64,000 nt of DNA from Agrypnia vestita (taxonomy: Eukaryota; Arthropoda; Insecta; Trichoptera; Phryganeidae): contig JADDOH010022986.1 in the NCBI GenBank assembly GCA_016648135.1, positions 186,001-250,000 on the forward strand, written 5' to 3'. Below the pieces are notes generated by a model. The model searched no databases and was not told where the DNA came from. It worked only from the letters and a program-made list of their open reading frames with translations. Position numbers and translations under genes: made by a program. Shown here piece by piece: positions 46,153 through 56,910 of the stretch. Numbering within the stretch: the first letter of the stretch is position 1; every line of letters begins with the position of its first letter.

Positions 46153-47267
46153 TTAGGTCCTTACATATGAAATTGATGTTTTGCCGTACTGGCAAATTTG
46201 ATCTCAAATATCTTCTCTTTGGTTAGGAATTCCAAATCCAAATTTATACAGCTATTTACTCATGTATTTGTGTTTTGAAAATTATAATTCATTTGTTTTT
46301 TCCTCAATTGTTTTTTTCTTTGCGTCACTCAGTTTACAAAATGAAAAACTTGAAATATCGCGTTATTTATGAGTACGAGTTCCACCGTGGCACCAGTGCT
46401 GCAGAAACGGCTCGAAGGATTAATGATGTGTATGGCGACGGTGCCGCAAAAGAAAACACAGTGCGTTTTTGGTTCCAACGTTTTCGTTCTGGAAATTTCG
46501 ACCTGCAGAACAAGCCCCGTGGACGGCCGGAGACCAAAGTTGATAATGAAGAATTGAAGGCTATTGTGGAAGCGAATCCATCGCAAACCACATCCGAGTT
46601 AGCTGCAGGCTGCGATGTTAGTGATAAAACTGTTTTAATCCACCTGAAGCAAATTGGTAAGGTGAAAAAGCTTGAAAGGTGGGTACCTCACGAATTGAGT
46701 GAAGCAAATCAACAAACGCGCGTTGACTGCTGCGTTGCATTACTCAACCGGCACAATAATGAAGGGTTTTTAAATCTTAAATCTGGCCATATGATTACGG
46801 CAGATGTCTATTGTCAGCAACTGCAAACCATGATGGAAAAGATAGCTGCTAAATAACCGAGGCTGGTTAATCGCTCTAGGCCACTGCTGCTTCATGATAA
46901 CGCTAGACCACACACTGCACAACAGACGGCTACCAAATTAGAGGAGCTTCAATTGGAATGTCTAAGACATCCACCGTACTCTCCGGACCTTGCCCCAACA
47001 GATTACCATTTTTTTCGAAATTTGGATAACTTCTTGTAAAGGAAAAAATTCAACTCCGATGGGGCAGTCCAAACCGCCTTCAAAGATTTTATTGATTCCC
47101 GTCCGAATGGTTTTTTTAGTAAAGGGATCGATGAACTACCTATGAGATGGCAAAAGTGCATAGATAGCAATGGTACATACTTTGATTAAATAAAAATATT
47201 ATAATAAAAAAAAATCGGCTTTATGTTCCTCCCATACTAAACGCCAATTTCATATGTAAGGACCTAA
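46153..47267 (+). mobile_element. Internally deleted mariner element
   Basis: TIRs are ttaggtccttacatatgaaa and, from the right end, the same 20 bases. They continue 8 more with two mismatches. TA is duplicated at 46151-46152 and 47268-47269. At 1115 bp it is about 0.2 kb shorter than a complete mariner. The transposase is broken (see 46341-47189). The TIRs are intact, so the copy could still be moved by a working relative. Confidence 0.95.
46341..47189 (+). pseudogene. Mariner transposase, deleted and with two stops
   Basis: The start ATG at 46341 opens the paired helix-turn-helix DNA-binding half (FHRGTSAAETARRINDVYGD, FWFQRFRSGNFDLQ, GRP hook). An in-frame deletion of about 63 codons after NRHNNEGFLN removes the segment that carries the first catalytic Asp. 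Translation then meets TAA at 46854-46856, probably a changed Gln codon. Downstream, in frame, are LLLHDNARPHTA (second Asp at 46896-46898) and YSPDLAPTDYHFF (third Asp), then a second TAA at 47037-47039. The last codons are GTYFD. Family DD34D. No activity is expected. Confidence 0.95.
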
Positions 47268-47461
47268 TATTATAGGTCTTCAATCGCAAAAATTTCAATG
47301 TATTATTAATGCTGTTAAGTTGAAAATAAATTTGTGGGGGAAAACAAAGGTTGCATTGTTCTGCAAAGCCTGTAATTAAAACAATGTTTTCATTTAATCA
47401 AGGCTGGGATGGATAGGATGTGCAGGGAAGAAATGTGGCCTATTTTTCTGTATGTATGCGA

Positions 47462-48005
47462 AATTTGTACAGAAAATAGATCTGGGGAGGGGATGGATTA
47501 GAGGAGGTAGGGGAAATGTCACCTATATTACCCGACTGATCCTAAAGAATAAGTATGCAAAATTTCGGTCAGATCGATCAAAAGGTACAGATTTGCATCG
47601 AAAATATATATATCAGAGCAGGGGGGGTGGGGTGAACGATGAGTGGGGAAAATTTCAACTATGTTACCTACCGAGTCTCTAAGACTACTCGTATGTGTCA
47701 AAATTTGAGTCAGATTGGTCAAACGGTGTATATTTGTATAGAAAATATATCTGGGAGAGGGGTGTGGTAGAGAGGGATGGAGAAATGTCACCTATGTTAT
47801 TCGTCGGGTCCTAAAGAATAAGTTTGCAAATTTTGAGTCCGATCGGTCGAACGGTACAGATTTGCATTGAAAATATATCAGAGGAAGGGAAATGGATAAA
47901 AATGGACGGGGGAAATGTCGCCTATGTTACCCGCCAGGTTCTAAAGCATAAGTGTGCAAAATTTGAGTCGAATCGGACAAACGGTGTAGATTTGTATACA
48001 GTACA
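47462..48005. repeat. Tandem array of four ~135-bp units
   Basis: Units start at about 47470, 47600, 47742 and 47869 with gaaaatatatc. They continue through gggagaggg, aaatgtcacctatgttacc, ggtcctaaagaataagt and atttgagtcngatcggtc. Units are roughly 75-85 percent alike by eye. The unit resembles sequence often found in insect element 3' ends. Frames across it are artefacts. Confidence 0.85.
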
Positions 48006-49769
48006 GGCATTGAGTTTTATAGGTACCTATAGACAATTATAAGTCTGTTTTTCTAATTTTTCAAACATTGGTGTTTCTTTTCTTGTTGCTGCCAGTATTT
48101 ATCACTGATGTATGTATTATTTTTTTATTGTAAAATGCTTTATACCGTTTAAAAACAGAAAAACATTTAAGATGTGAATTGCATAATGGCATTTCTCGTC
48201 GGCTTGAAATTCAACATGCTCGCGCAGGCAATAAACGCATTAAATAGCGTAATTAAAACGATACTTAAAGGCAATAACAGATACAGTGTACGGAATATTA
48301 AACGCCAACAAATTCAAATTTATACATTAAAAAACCGAACAACCCGGTGTAGGTGGTAACATCGGAAAAGGGATACATTGTGCGGGGGGGAGGTTGCGGG
48401 GGGTGGGGGCGGCAGGGGTGGCGGCGGAACAAAGGCAGCTGATGCCGTTGCCATGGCGACCGTCCTCCCTGCAGAGGGGATGAATTTCTTTTTAATGAAA
48501 TTTTCCGGACCATTCTTTGAGGTGATCCCAAAGAGAAAACACCACCGTTCGATGTGTTAGTGTGTACAGAAACGGCGCACCGGTATTTCTGTATAAGAGG
48601 ATTATTAACAGAACTCGAAATTCTCAGGATCGTAAGCCCCATGGTCGTTAAAGGGTTCTCTGAAATGATCTTTAAGTATCTTTGAAAAGACCAGCGAATG
48701 TTTCTTTAAGACCGCGCCACCCTTGGAAATTAAACAAATATGTATCTGTTTTTATTTTATTTTATTTTGCTGAATTACTGCAACATAGAATCTTAATTCT
48801 TAGAAAAAATAGTAAAATTGTATCATTTTTAATTCTTAACCTTATAAATGTAAATGCGAAAATTGTTCCCTGTTTCTAAAACGTGTGGTAACATCACACT
48901 CCGATAATATTTTTCTTATTTTATAATATGCCTACCATTAACCGGCTTCATCCGAGATTTTAATTCTTGTAGGTAGGTATATATTAATCTCATAATGACT
49001 TATATTTCATAAAAAAAGAAATTTATGTTTACGAGAAAAAAAACAACCAAAGCACTTTACCAACAATTTTTTCTTCATTCAAATTATAAATATGGAATAA
49101 ACAATATGTCATACTTTTTGACAGTTCAATGTATATTTGGAAGAAACATTGTTAAAGGTGTATCGGGTTCCAAATTCAATTCTCAAGAGAGAATAAACTA
49201 AGGAGAGGTTTTTCTGCTTTAGATAAACAGATTTTCCGCTTTTTTATTAAGATATTTTAAATTGTCGATCATACACGTAGATTTGGTAATTTTTCCGTCA
49301 AATGATTTAACAATTTCAATTCATGATTTACCAACTCCATATTAAATATATCTTCCCCGTTGAAAAGAGATGCGTTGCATCAAGAATCTGTTATAATTGT
49401 GAACGGGCACTTGATAACAAATGAAGAAGTAAAAATAGGAATCGCGTGCGTACATGTAAGAATTATATACCTTACCCAAAAATGTCCTGGATGTTACGGA
49501 AGCTCTAAGTATTGTATCGCGCAACTTTTTTATTTGATTTTTTTTCTTAATTTAGGTAAATAAAAATAGGAGCACAACTTAATATAGGTAAATAAAAAAT
49601 ACATGTGCGGTCGGGGAACCCTCGTCAGGAGCGAAGATCCTTACGCCTTTTCTTGAATCCCGAATGTAATTCGATATGGAAATCTGTATTGTTTATTGAT
49701 TGAATTTAGTCTCTTTTTGAGTGCTTATTCAAAAATTTTGGATATATGAGATAAATAGTATAATACCTA
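48006..49769. other. Mixed stretch with one GC-rich patch
   Basis: A patch at about 48380-48480 is G-rich (gcggggggtgggggcggcag) and includes ccatggcgaccgtcc. No splice-supported frame could be built. The rest is AT-rich with no recognised feature. Confidence 0.35.
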
Positions 49770-50340
49770 ATAGGCATGATGACAGATTTTGAAATAACAT
49801 TCTATATTATAGGTACACTTCTACTATTACCGAAAATAACATTATTTCAGTAATAAACTAAGTTTTTACGCAAAAAATTGCATTTTCATCTACATATTTT
49901 TAATTTCGCGCAAAAACGCCCTCAGCTGTCATTTCGTCTACGTGACGTCAAGTCTCAGTAAACATTACATTGTATCTATGGCAACGGTTTAAAGGCACAG
50001 TGATGGGTACCGACGCGTGACGTCATTCGCTCTGACCGGTGTTTCAATGAAAATGGCGGATGGTACAATTTTATACTTTTATTTTATTAAAAATCTTAAT
50101 GTGTATATTAAAACTGGATAATTTTTTAGAATCCTTTCATAATATTTTCTTCTCTAAGATCATTTATTTTTTAATTCTTTAATACTGTCATCATGCATAT
50201 TCTCATTGTTTGTTAAATTAGATTACATCACCAATATGATTGTAAGTGATTATCCCTCACCATACACGAGAATCTTAATTCTTTTAGGTAAGGTATAACA
50301 TAAAATAATAATTTGATTGTTAATATTTGCTAGTTATCAT
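49770..50340 (+). repeat. Dispersed repeat R2, longest copy
   Basis: It joins the parts seen separately at 18031-18340 and 21370-21530, and so gives the longest version of the family here, about 570 bp. An extra segment at about 49905-50040, with two copies of tgacgtca-like sequence, is absent from copy 1. No coding capacity. Confidence 0.7.
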
Positions 50341-50411
50341 TCTTGCAAAGGAAATTATATGTATTATCTATTAAATAAATAAATAAATAAAAAAGTATAT
50401 TTTCGTTACGT

Positions 50412-50537
50412 ATCTAAGGAAAAAGCGTTATGTTCCCTCCATGCAACTCTCTCTCTCTATCTCTCTTGAAAATATCGCTAGCAATACGCAATATACAATT
50501 TCGCATGGAGGGACCATAACGCTTTTTCCTTACGTGA
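50412..50537. mobile_element. Short foldback element
   Basis: Arms aaggaaaaagcgttatg, ttccctccatgc (50416-50444) and gcatggagggaccataacgc, tttttcctt (50502-50530) face each other around a CT-rich centre. It lies just right of repeat R2. Confidence 0.75.
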
Positions 50538-50774
50538 CGATTTCTACCAGTCAACTCCTACCGCAAGTCGTTCCAATAACAATATCATGATAGTAGGTAT
50601 AGCACGTAAGAGGTACACAGTTTATTATTTACGTTATGTTACTACATATTAATATAATATTTGCAATATGTAGACCTGCTGTGTGCTGTCCTTTATAAAT
50701 AAAATAAAAAAAAAATAAAAAAATATATCTATATGTAAATGTTATTTTTGAAATCCAGATATAATTGATATATG

Positions 50775-51031
50775 TGAGGTATAAAACAGCAATATAAAAA
50801 AAAAATACAGTCATCGAGGACTACTACAGTGTACCTGCTTAGATACTGAATTCGATATTTTATAGGACACATCATCATCTATAAATATATAGGAGACATG
50901 ATTTTGGAAGCGATAGATAGATACGTAAAATCTAGAATTCAGTACATTTTAAATAACAGGTGACAGCATTCAAAATATTTTTTTAATTTTTTGGATATTG
51001 CTGCCTTTGCTTTTATATCCCACATATTACA
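50775..51031. mobile_element. Foldback repeat family R4, copy 2
   Basis: It shares gattttataggacacatc-like sequence and aaaatctagaattcagtaca with 38668-38898. Inverted ends ggtataaaacagcaatata and ggatattgctgc face each other. Confidence 0.7.
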
Positions 51032-52535
51032 CAATAAACATATGTTGCTTTCAGGCATTTTAAAACTTTCAACAGAGTACTTATTCATCGATGTTTCTTT
51101 TAAAATATTATTTCAAATGTGCTACGAACAAATGCGTTGTCATATAATATGTTCCGTGCTGCAGGTGGCATTGTAGCACTGCCTACTTCAGTTAGAGCAA
51201 AGACATTAGTCGCGTTTACACGTAATCTACCGCGCTCAACCTGATTCCGGAAGCGAATCAAGTTGAGCGCACTCGTAAACGTGACTTCAGCATCGTGGGA
51301 TAAGTACGAAAAGTCACAATGGCTTTACACGCTGAATTTTGGATTATCCGTAATATATATTTCAGGTGTGAAGTCTGAAAGCAACGCCGTTTTGATTGCA
51401 AAATGTCGATTTTAAATGTACATTTCTCGCTCTGTGCGCCCTGAAGAAACGGCGGGCTGTCACTTTACGGTCGCCATTTTATATTTCGCTCTACATTATT
51501 TTTCATTATGTAACGTAGAATGTTTGTAATGGAAAAAATGGCGGCCGATCTATCAAAGTTTTCCAGCATGTTGAGAGGATGAAATATAGCGTTCAAAAGA
51601 GTATTTTTTAACAATATTTTATTTTCTAGTTGCAGAAAAACACGGTTTGAAGGATTACTTTTTTAAATTTTAATTTCGGTAAAATACAATATTTTTATAA
51701 TGGAATAATTACGAGTACTTACATATAATAGAAGAAGACAGATATGTATTATCGTCTGTTTTTATTACTCACATGATCATGTTGTTATGTCATCGGAATG
51801 ATATGATCGTGCCAAAGCTCTCAGCGGTTGACCTAAGTATATGACACACTAAAAAAAGACTACGCGGTATTTCGAATTAACAATTTAAAACAGAGTCGAA
51901 TTACTAATCTGTCACCATACCTAGGTACTGTTGAATGTGGAACTTTGCCGTGTCGACATCACTTATGTAAGTAGTAGGTAGGTACTTGAATACTTTTTAT
52001 TTTATTTCAAATTATATATATACATGTAGATATGTAAATAAAAATTATATAAAATATTTATTTTATTTGTTATCAATATGTAAATATTAATGTCATTTAA
52101 TAATAAAATAGGTTAATTAACAAACCACCTTTGTTTTTTTTATAGAAGGAACTGATTTAAAGAAAATATGTAAATATTTTTTACATAGGCACCTGCAATG
52201 TTTTTTCGCAGTAGGTAGGTACAGTTACTTACAATAAACTATTAATTTTCCTACTGATTAATATTGCCAACTCATTTATTATATATATTTTATGCTCAAT
52301 ATATGTAGGTAGGTAATAATATTATTATAGTTAAAATGAGAAATATATTTTTTGACAGGTTATTTCAAACATTTCGTTTTCACCTCTCATAATATTTACG
52401 TAAAAAATAACATACTGAATAAATATAATAAACTATGTTGTCTTGAAATGGCATAATGTCGAAAATAATCAATTTTTTAAATGTTTGATTAGGGCACAAA
52501 GACTCATGGTTACTCATCACAAGTATAATAATTTC
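51032..52535. other. AT-rich stretch with a small conserved-looking patch
   Basis: At 51420-51570 two YY1-like words occur (cgccatttt, aaatggcggcc) in slightly GC-richer DNA. Otherwise nothing recognised; a local inverted pair ctaccgcgctcaacctgattc / cgaatcaagttgagcgc lies at about 51227-51270. Confidence 0.35.
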
Positions 52536-52539
52536 GTTG

Positions 52540-52600
52540 TCTGTCTGTCCGTCCGTCCGTCCGTCTGTCTGTCTATCTGTCTGTCTACTGTCTGTCCATG
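52540..52600. repeat. (GTCY)n microsatellite
   Basis: gtctgtctgtccgtccgtcc and related tetramers run for about 60 bases. Confidence 0.95.
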
Positions 52601-52686
52601 TATCTTCTTGTAAATAAATACTTATTTCTTAGGAAGCGACATATAAAAATACCGCATTTTTAACGGATTACACCTAGTCTTATTAT

Positions 52687-52742
52687 AGTTAGGTTAGGTT
52701 AGGTTAGATTAGGTTAGGTTAGGTTAGGTTAGGTTGGGTTAG
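52687..52742 (+). repeat. Interstitial telomere repeat (TTAGG)n
   Basis: About eleven near-perfect copies of ttagg (ggttaggttaggttaggtta), with one ttaga and one ttggg variant. TTAGG is the ancestral arthropod telomere repeat. Its position next to a LINE 3' end suggests a break repaired with telomeric sequence or a telomere-directed insertion. Confidence 0.93.
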
Positions 52743-52752
52743 CATGTAGGTT

Positions 52753-52784
52753 ATGTATTCTAATATTTTGTTATTAGAATACAT
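52753..52784. repeat. Perfect 13-bp hairpin at the telomere/LINE junction
   Basis: atgtattctaata (52753-52765) faces tattagaatacat (52772-52784) around ttttgt. The right arm leads into LINE coding sequence. Confidence 0.8.
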
Positions 52785-53780
52785 CTACACAATATCTCCC
52801 ATTTCCTTTTCGTATTCAATAAATAATACAAACCTAGAAAAAATAACAGAAATCCGTGATCTTGGTGTCATTTTTGATCATAAACTAGAATTCAAAAGTC
52901 ACATCAACATTATTACGAATAAAAGTATGAAAACCTTAGGTTTCATACTTAGATCAATACAGGACTTTGAATCAATTAATGTAATAAATCTCTTATATGT
53001 ATCCTTGGTCCGTAGTCAGTTGGAATACAATTCCACCATTTGGTCTCCTTTTTACAGGGTTCATATAAAAAATATAGAAAGGGTACAACGTAAATTCCTA
53101 AAATTTATAAATTTTAAGCTTCATATTCCGATCGACCAAATAAACTACAAATATTTGCAAACTAATCTTAATCTCCTAACCTTGGAAGATCGAAGAAAAT
53201 TAACAGATTTAATATTCCTTTTTAAAATATTACACTCAAATTTCGACTGTTGCGAACTCCTGAATAGTATTAATTTTAAAGTACCTAACCGTAGGACCCG
53301 CCAAAACATGCTGTTTTATTGTGACAATTTTGACACAAACTATCGTTCAAATTCTAGCATACCTCGGATGCACAAACTTGGCAATGAACTACCTACATAT
53401 GTCGACATTTTAAATCTATCTCTCTCAAAATTTAAAAAATCATTATATGATCATTTCTTTTCATCAAAATATTAAATTTTTATATAATGTCTTAAATTTT
53501 TTATATATACCTGGCTATTCAAATTTAATATTGCTATATTATCGGTGAGTAAAAATTTCTGAGATCACTACTTTACACTTTTTTGCATATATACTATTTT
53601 TACATATATGTCTAACCTTATTATGTTTAAACTATGTATACATACTTTTTTTACATTAATACCCTTTATTTTTCTTTTACATTTAATCGTTTGTTGTATT
53701 TTAATTATGTATAAACCTGTTGTAAAAGGCTATTAAGCCGTGTAATTAATAAAATAAATAAATAATAAAAAAAAATATAT
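52785..53780 (+). mobile_element. 5'-truncated LINE, second family
   Basis: An uninterrupted frame to 53475 encodes the thumb and C-terminus of a non-LTR reverse transcriptase: EIRDLGVIFDHKLEFKSHI, SMKTLGFILRS, LLYVSLVRSQLEYNSTIWSP and RVQRKFLKFI. A conserved end with LPTYVDILNLSLSKFKKSL follows. A 3'UTR of about 270 bases closes in aataaaataaataaataata. The palm is missing. The lack of frame damage over about 230 codons suggests a fairly recent insertion. Confidence 0.9.
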
Positions 53781-53819
53781 GGAACAGAGCAGGGGGCTCT
53801 CGTGATGACAGACGACTTA

Positions 53820-54245
53820 ACCGCCAAGTAAACTTTTTGGCAAGTTATTCAGAGGTGGCGAAACTAGTCCTCCGATGCAAACCAAAGCCCGGCTCTTTGA
53901 GGAGACTTTCCCGCCGTCGCGAGCGCAAGATGGCCGCCGCGCGCGTCACATCGGACGTAAAGGGCTTAAGGTTCTCCGTGTCTGCCGTTATTGCAGATTT
54001 ATTTTGTCCGTGTCGCCATATTTTATGGCAGAGGGCATTAAATATGATTTGTAAGCCTGTCTGCAGTGAAGAACGCCCGCGAAGCGAGCTCCACAAAATC
54101 CGAGATTCATGGAGTGTCGGCCGCCGATATCAAACGGGATTTTCCTTCGCTCGACCGGCCGAATCTCTTTTACGACGGATTATTTTATACCGAAACATAT
54201 TTACTGGTTTGCGCGAAGAATCGAGAATTGAGTGACTGTACTTAC
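53820..54245. other. GC- and CpG-richer island of unknown nature
   Basis: It contains cgcaagatggccgccgcgcg (53924-53943), a YY1/initiator-like word common in housekeeping promoters, and several CpGs. A 132-codon plus-strand frame spans it but has no recognisable domain. It could be a promoter, a conserved noncoding element or part of an unknown repeat. Confidence 0.35.
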
Positions 54246-54317
54246 TCTAGTTTTAAGTAGGTAGGACACACACGTACAGCAGGTTGTAGTTGGTTTGTCA
54301 TGCATTTCTAAACAAAT

Positions 54318-54523
54318 AATATTTTTCAAAAATGAGTAGAAACAAAACTGTTTTATTCCACTATATATTATTGAACTGTCAGAACGTTCATTGTCAATAA
54401 CATGTTATAAACGTGTAATTGACAATGAATGAATGAGAAATCTCGAAAACGTTCCAACAGTTCAATAATATACCTACAGTGGAATAAAACAGTGTTGTTT
54501 CTACTCATTTTTTATAAATATTT
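54318..54523. mobile_element. 206-bp foldback element with nested hairpin
   Basis: Arms 54320-54388 and 54449-54523 are inverted copies (aaatgagtagaaacaa, ctgttttattccact, attattgaactgt). Inside the loop a second pair, cattgtcaat / attgacaatg, is nested. Confidence 0.85.
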
Positions 54524-54620
54524 AAAAATAATTTTCCACATTGTTACAAACAAAAAACTGTTAAACTTTTCCAAATAATATATTATGTATATTCTTAGGT
54601 TTTCACGGCCGCTCAGAATC

Positions 54621-54741
54621 TTCTGGTTTGTGTCTTCTGGGGTATTATGCCATGTTTTTAGGCCAGAAAGGTTTTATGCCGTGTTTTCGGGCCAGAAAGA
54701 TCGTAAAAACACGGCATAATATCTCCGAAGACACAAACTAG
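54621..54741. mobile_element. 121-bp foldback element with a 26-bp direct repeat inside
   Basis: The left arm ttctggtttgtgtcttctgg, ggtattatgcc faces the right arm ggcataatatctccgaag, acacaaacta. Between the arms, ggccagaaagg with tgccrtgtttt occurs twice in direct orientation. Confidence 0.8.
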
Positions 54742-55049
54742 AAAATAAATATAATATGTTCGAATCGAGAATACTTCATATATACATTGCACTGGTCTCT
54801 GCTAGAGACATCCGTTGTTATTTTTTCTCATTAACAAGTTATTATCTATACATAGTAATAATGAAACCTCTATATTTTATTTTTTCCTTTTTTTTTCTTC
54901 ATAATAGTGTTTTTTTTAGCAATATCCCTTTTAAATGTATATACCTATGATATAATTACATATTTATTAGAATATTATATAGGTATACGTTAATAAGGAA
55001 TATTGCTAAAAAAACTCCACCTTAAAAAAACAAACAATATTAATTTAAA

Positions 55050-55520
55050 CTAACTAACCATCACGCCGTTTTCCGCAGGGGTAGGCAGAGAGGATAGAAC
55101 GCCATATTCTTCTATCTTGACACATCATTTTTTCTTCGCCTACATTCATACATATCATGCAAGCTCTACGGTTTTTGAGGTTTTTAACAGGGCCATCCTC
55201 TAATACTTGTAGTATCTGATCATGCCAGGTTTTTCGCGGATGCCCTCTATTCCTGTTGCCTTCAACACTTGCCCCATATATTTTCTGTACCATCCTTTAA
55301 TCAAATCATCTCAGTACTCCTTTCTTTATTCTGTCTACTACACTACACTACAGCTAGCATTACATTCACTTCTTATTTGTGCATCCGTCACCCCATCGAC
55401 CAATGATTTCCACACAAGCGCCTCAGTGACCGCATTGAGTCTACTTTCATTCCTTTTTTGCCAATTCCAGGTCTCACTTTCATACATCAGAGTTGGCACT
55501 AGAACGCCGTTATAAATTAA
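55050..55520 (-). pseudogene. LINE ORF2 C-terminal remnant
   Basis: The minus strand encodes NGVLVPTLMYESETWNWQK, then after frameshifts YGASVEGNRNRGHPRKTWHD, QILQVLEDG, NRRACMICMNVGE and DRRIWRSILSAYPCGKRRDG. LMYGSETW and GRGRPRKTW...DR..WR are hallmarks of the C-terminal region of ORF2 in RTE-like and related LINEs. The clade differs from that of 26357-28606. Confidence 0.85.
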
Positions 55521-55529
55521 AATGAAATA

Positions 55530-56195
55530 TAAATTAAAATGACATATAAATAAAAAATAATTAAATATGTTTCAACGTACAAAATGCTTTTTCGGTGTTG
55601 ATTAATATTTTCATATGCCTACTCTCACTTTTACCTTCTGTCTTATTTTAATCATTACCAGTATCGGGATCGTTATAAGTTGCTCTCAAAATATTTTTGG
55701 TATCATAAAGTTTTTGGATGTGCCAAATATTGATGGCGTTATTTTAGCTTACGGTCACAACCTACTACTACTCCGCCAGTTAACTGTCATGCCAAATTGT
55801 TAGAAATGGTCAAAACCGTTGTTATTTTAACCGATTGTAGCTGCTTTCAAATAATAGTTATTATATAACCAGTTAAAAAATAGTTTACAAATTGTTGTGT
55901 GAGTAAATAATTCTTTATAATTTATTATTTATACATTACCAATATGAATTTGAAAATTTATTTTCAATTATATTTAAAAAACTTTGTCTTATTGAAGCTT
56001 GTATTTAATAAGTATTAATAAAGAGCTTATTTAATACATGTATTTGTAAACTGTTTTTATCTTTCTATCTACTAGACTCTTGATTATCCGTGGCGGGTAG
56101 GGAAAAAAATAATGTAGGTTTACACAATCCAATCCCAATCTCGGGCGAAGCCGGGTAGTAAAGATAATAGGTAGTTGGTGTATAGAAATAAATAA
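55530..56195. other. AT-rich stretch; short RTE-type 3' tag near its end
   Basis: The words atctcgggcgaagccgggta at 56137-56156 resemble the terminal tag of several insect non-LTR elements. Nothing else recognised. Confidence 0.35.
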
Positions 56196-56575
56196 TGTAA
56201 CGAAAAGAATTCCGCACTATCCGAATCACCCTCGGAAACTCTAAAAATTTAAAGATTGTTCTCGAAGATTCAAAAAACCAACGTATTTCGTATAAAAAGT
56301 GCCAGTGCCATGGTGCGGCAGATCGTTTTGTTTTGACTTTTCTACCGGTGCGACGCTGGTGACGGAGCGGTATAACCGAGCGAAATATTAAGCGGAATAC
56401 CTACTACTGAATTTTCTTGAAAGCCTTAAAAAGCGATAATAAAGTATTCACAGAGGAGTGATAAATTTAAATTAAATTCGTGTCCAGTGACTTTGTGAAT
56501 TAATTACAATAATCAATAAATCGTTAATTAATTTCCGGAGTTCTCATTTGCCGCAAATGGCCACGTCCCGTGACA
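56196..56575 (-). mobile_element. Solo LTR, gypsy-like, second copy
   Basis: On the minus strand it begins tgtcacgggacgtggc and ends cttttcgttaca. A TATA-like tttttatacg stands at about 56293. Flanks are ataa and acaa, so a 4-bp target duplication is possible but imperfect. At 380 bp it is shorter than the copy at 36222-36869 and shares more with the partial LTR at 1-480. Confidence 0.6.
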
Positions 56576-56629
56576 ACAAATAAAAATAATGTTTCCTTTG
56601 ACATTAAAAAATCATTAGAATTTCCTTTG

Positions 56630-56910
56630 TTGGCAAAAAAAACGTTTCCTTTGTTAGCAGATCGCGGAGAGGGCGAATTACACGGAGCGCATCCCTAATA
56701 TTCCCGCGAGGAGCGAGCGCGGGTTTCCTGTTCCTTCCACCGTTCGTTTTTCCATAAATTTCCCTCCCCGTGAAAGGAATGGAATCACTTTAGTTGGGTC
56801 CCGCCTCCGCTATTTTCGCGCGTAATAAGATGCAGATCCACCCCCTGCAGGGCGCAGTGCCGCACCCGCCCAGCCTCCGTAGACGGGGCAGCCGATAAAT
56901 TAGATTATTA
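56630..56910. other. CpG-richer patch, unassigned
   Basis: It includes cccgcgaggagcgagcgcgg and ccaccccctgcagggcgcag. No exon with splice sites and a domain could be built. Possibly regulatory; unknown. Confidence 0.3.

Noticed and set aside
53837..54235. 132-codon plus-strand frame with ATG
   Set aside because: Basic, CpG-driven composition with a competing open frame opposite; no domain.
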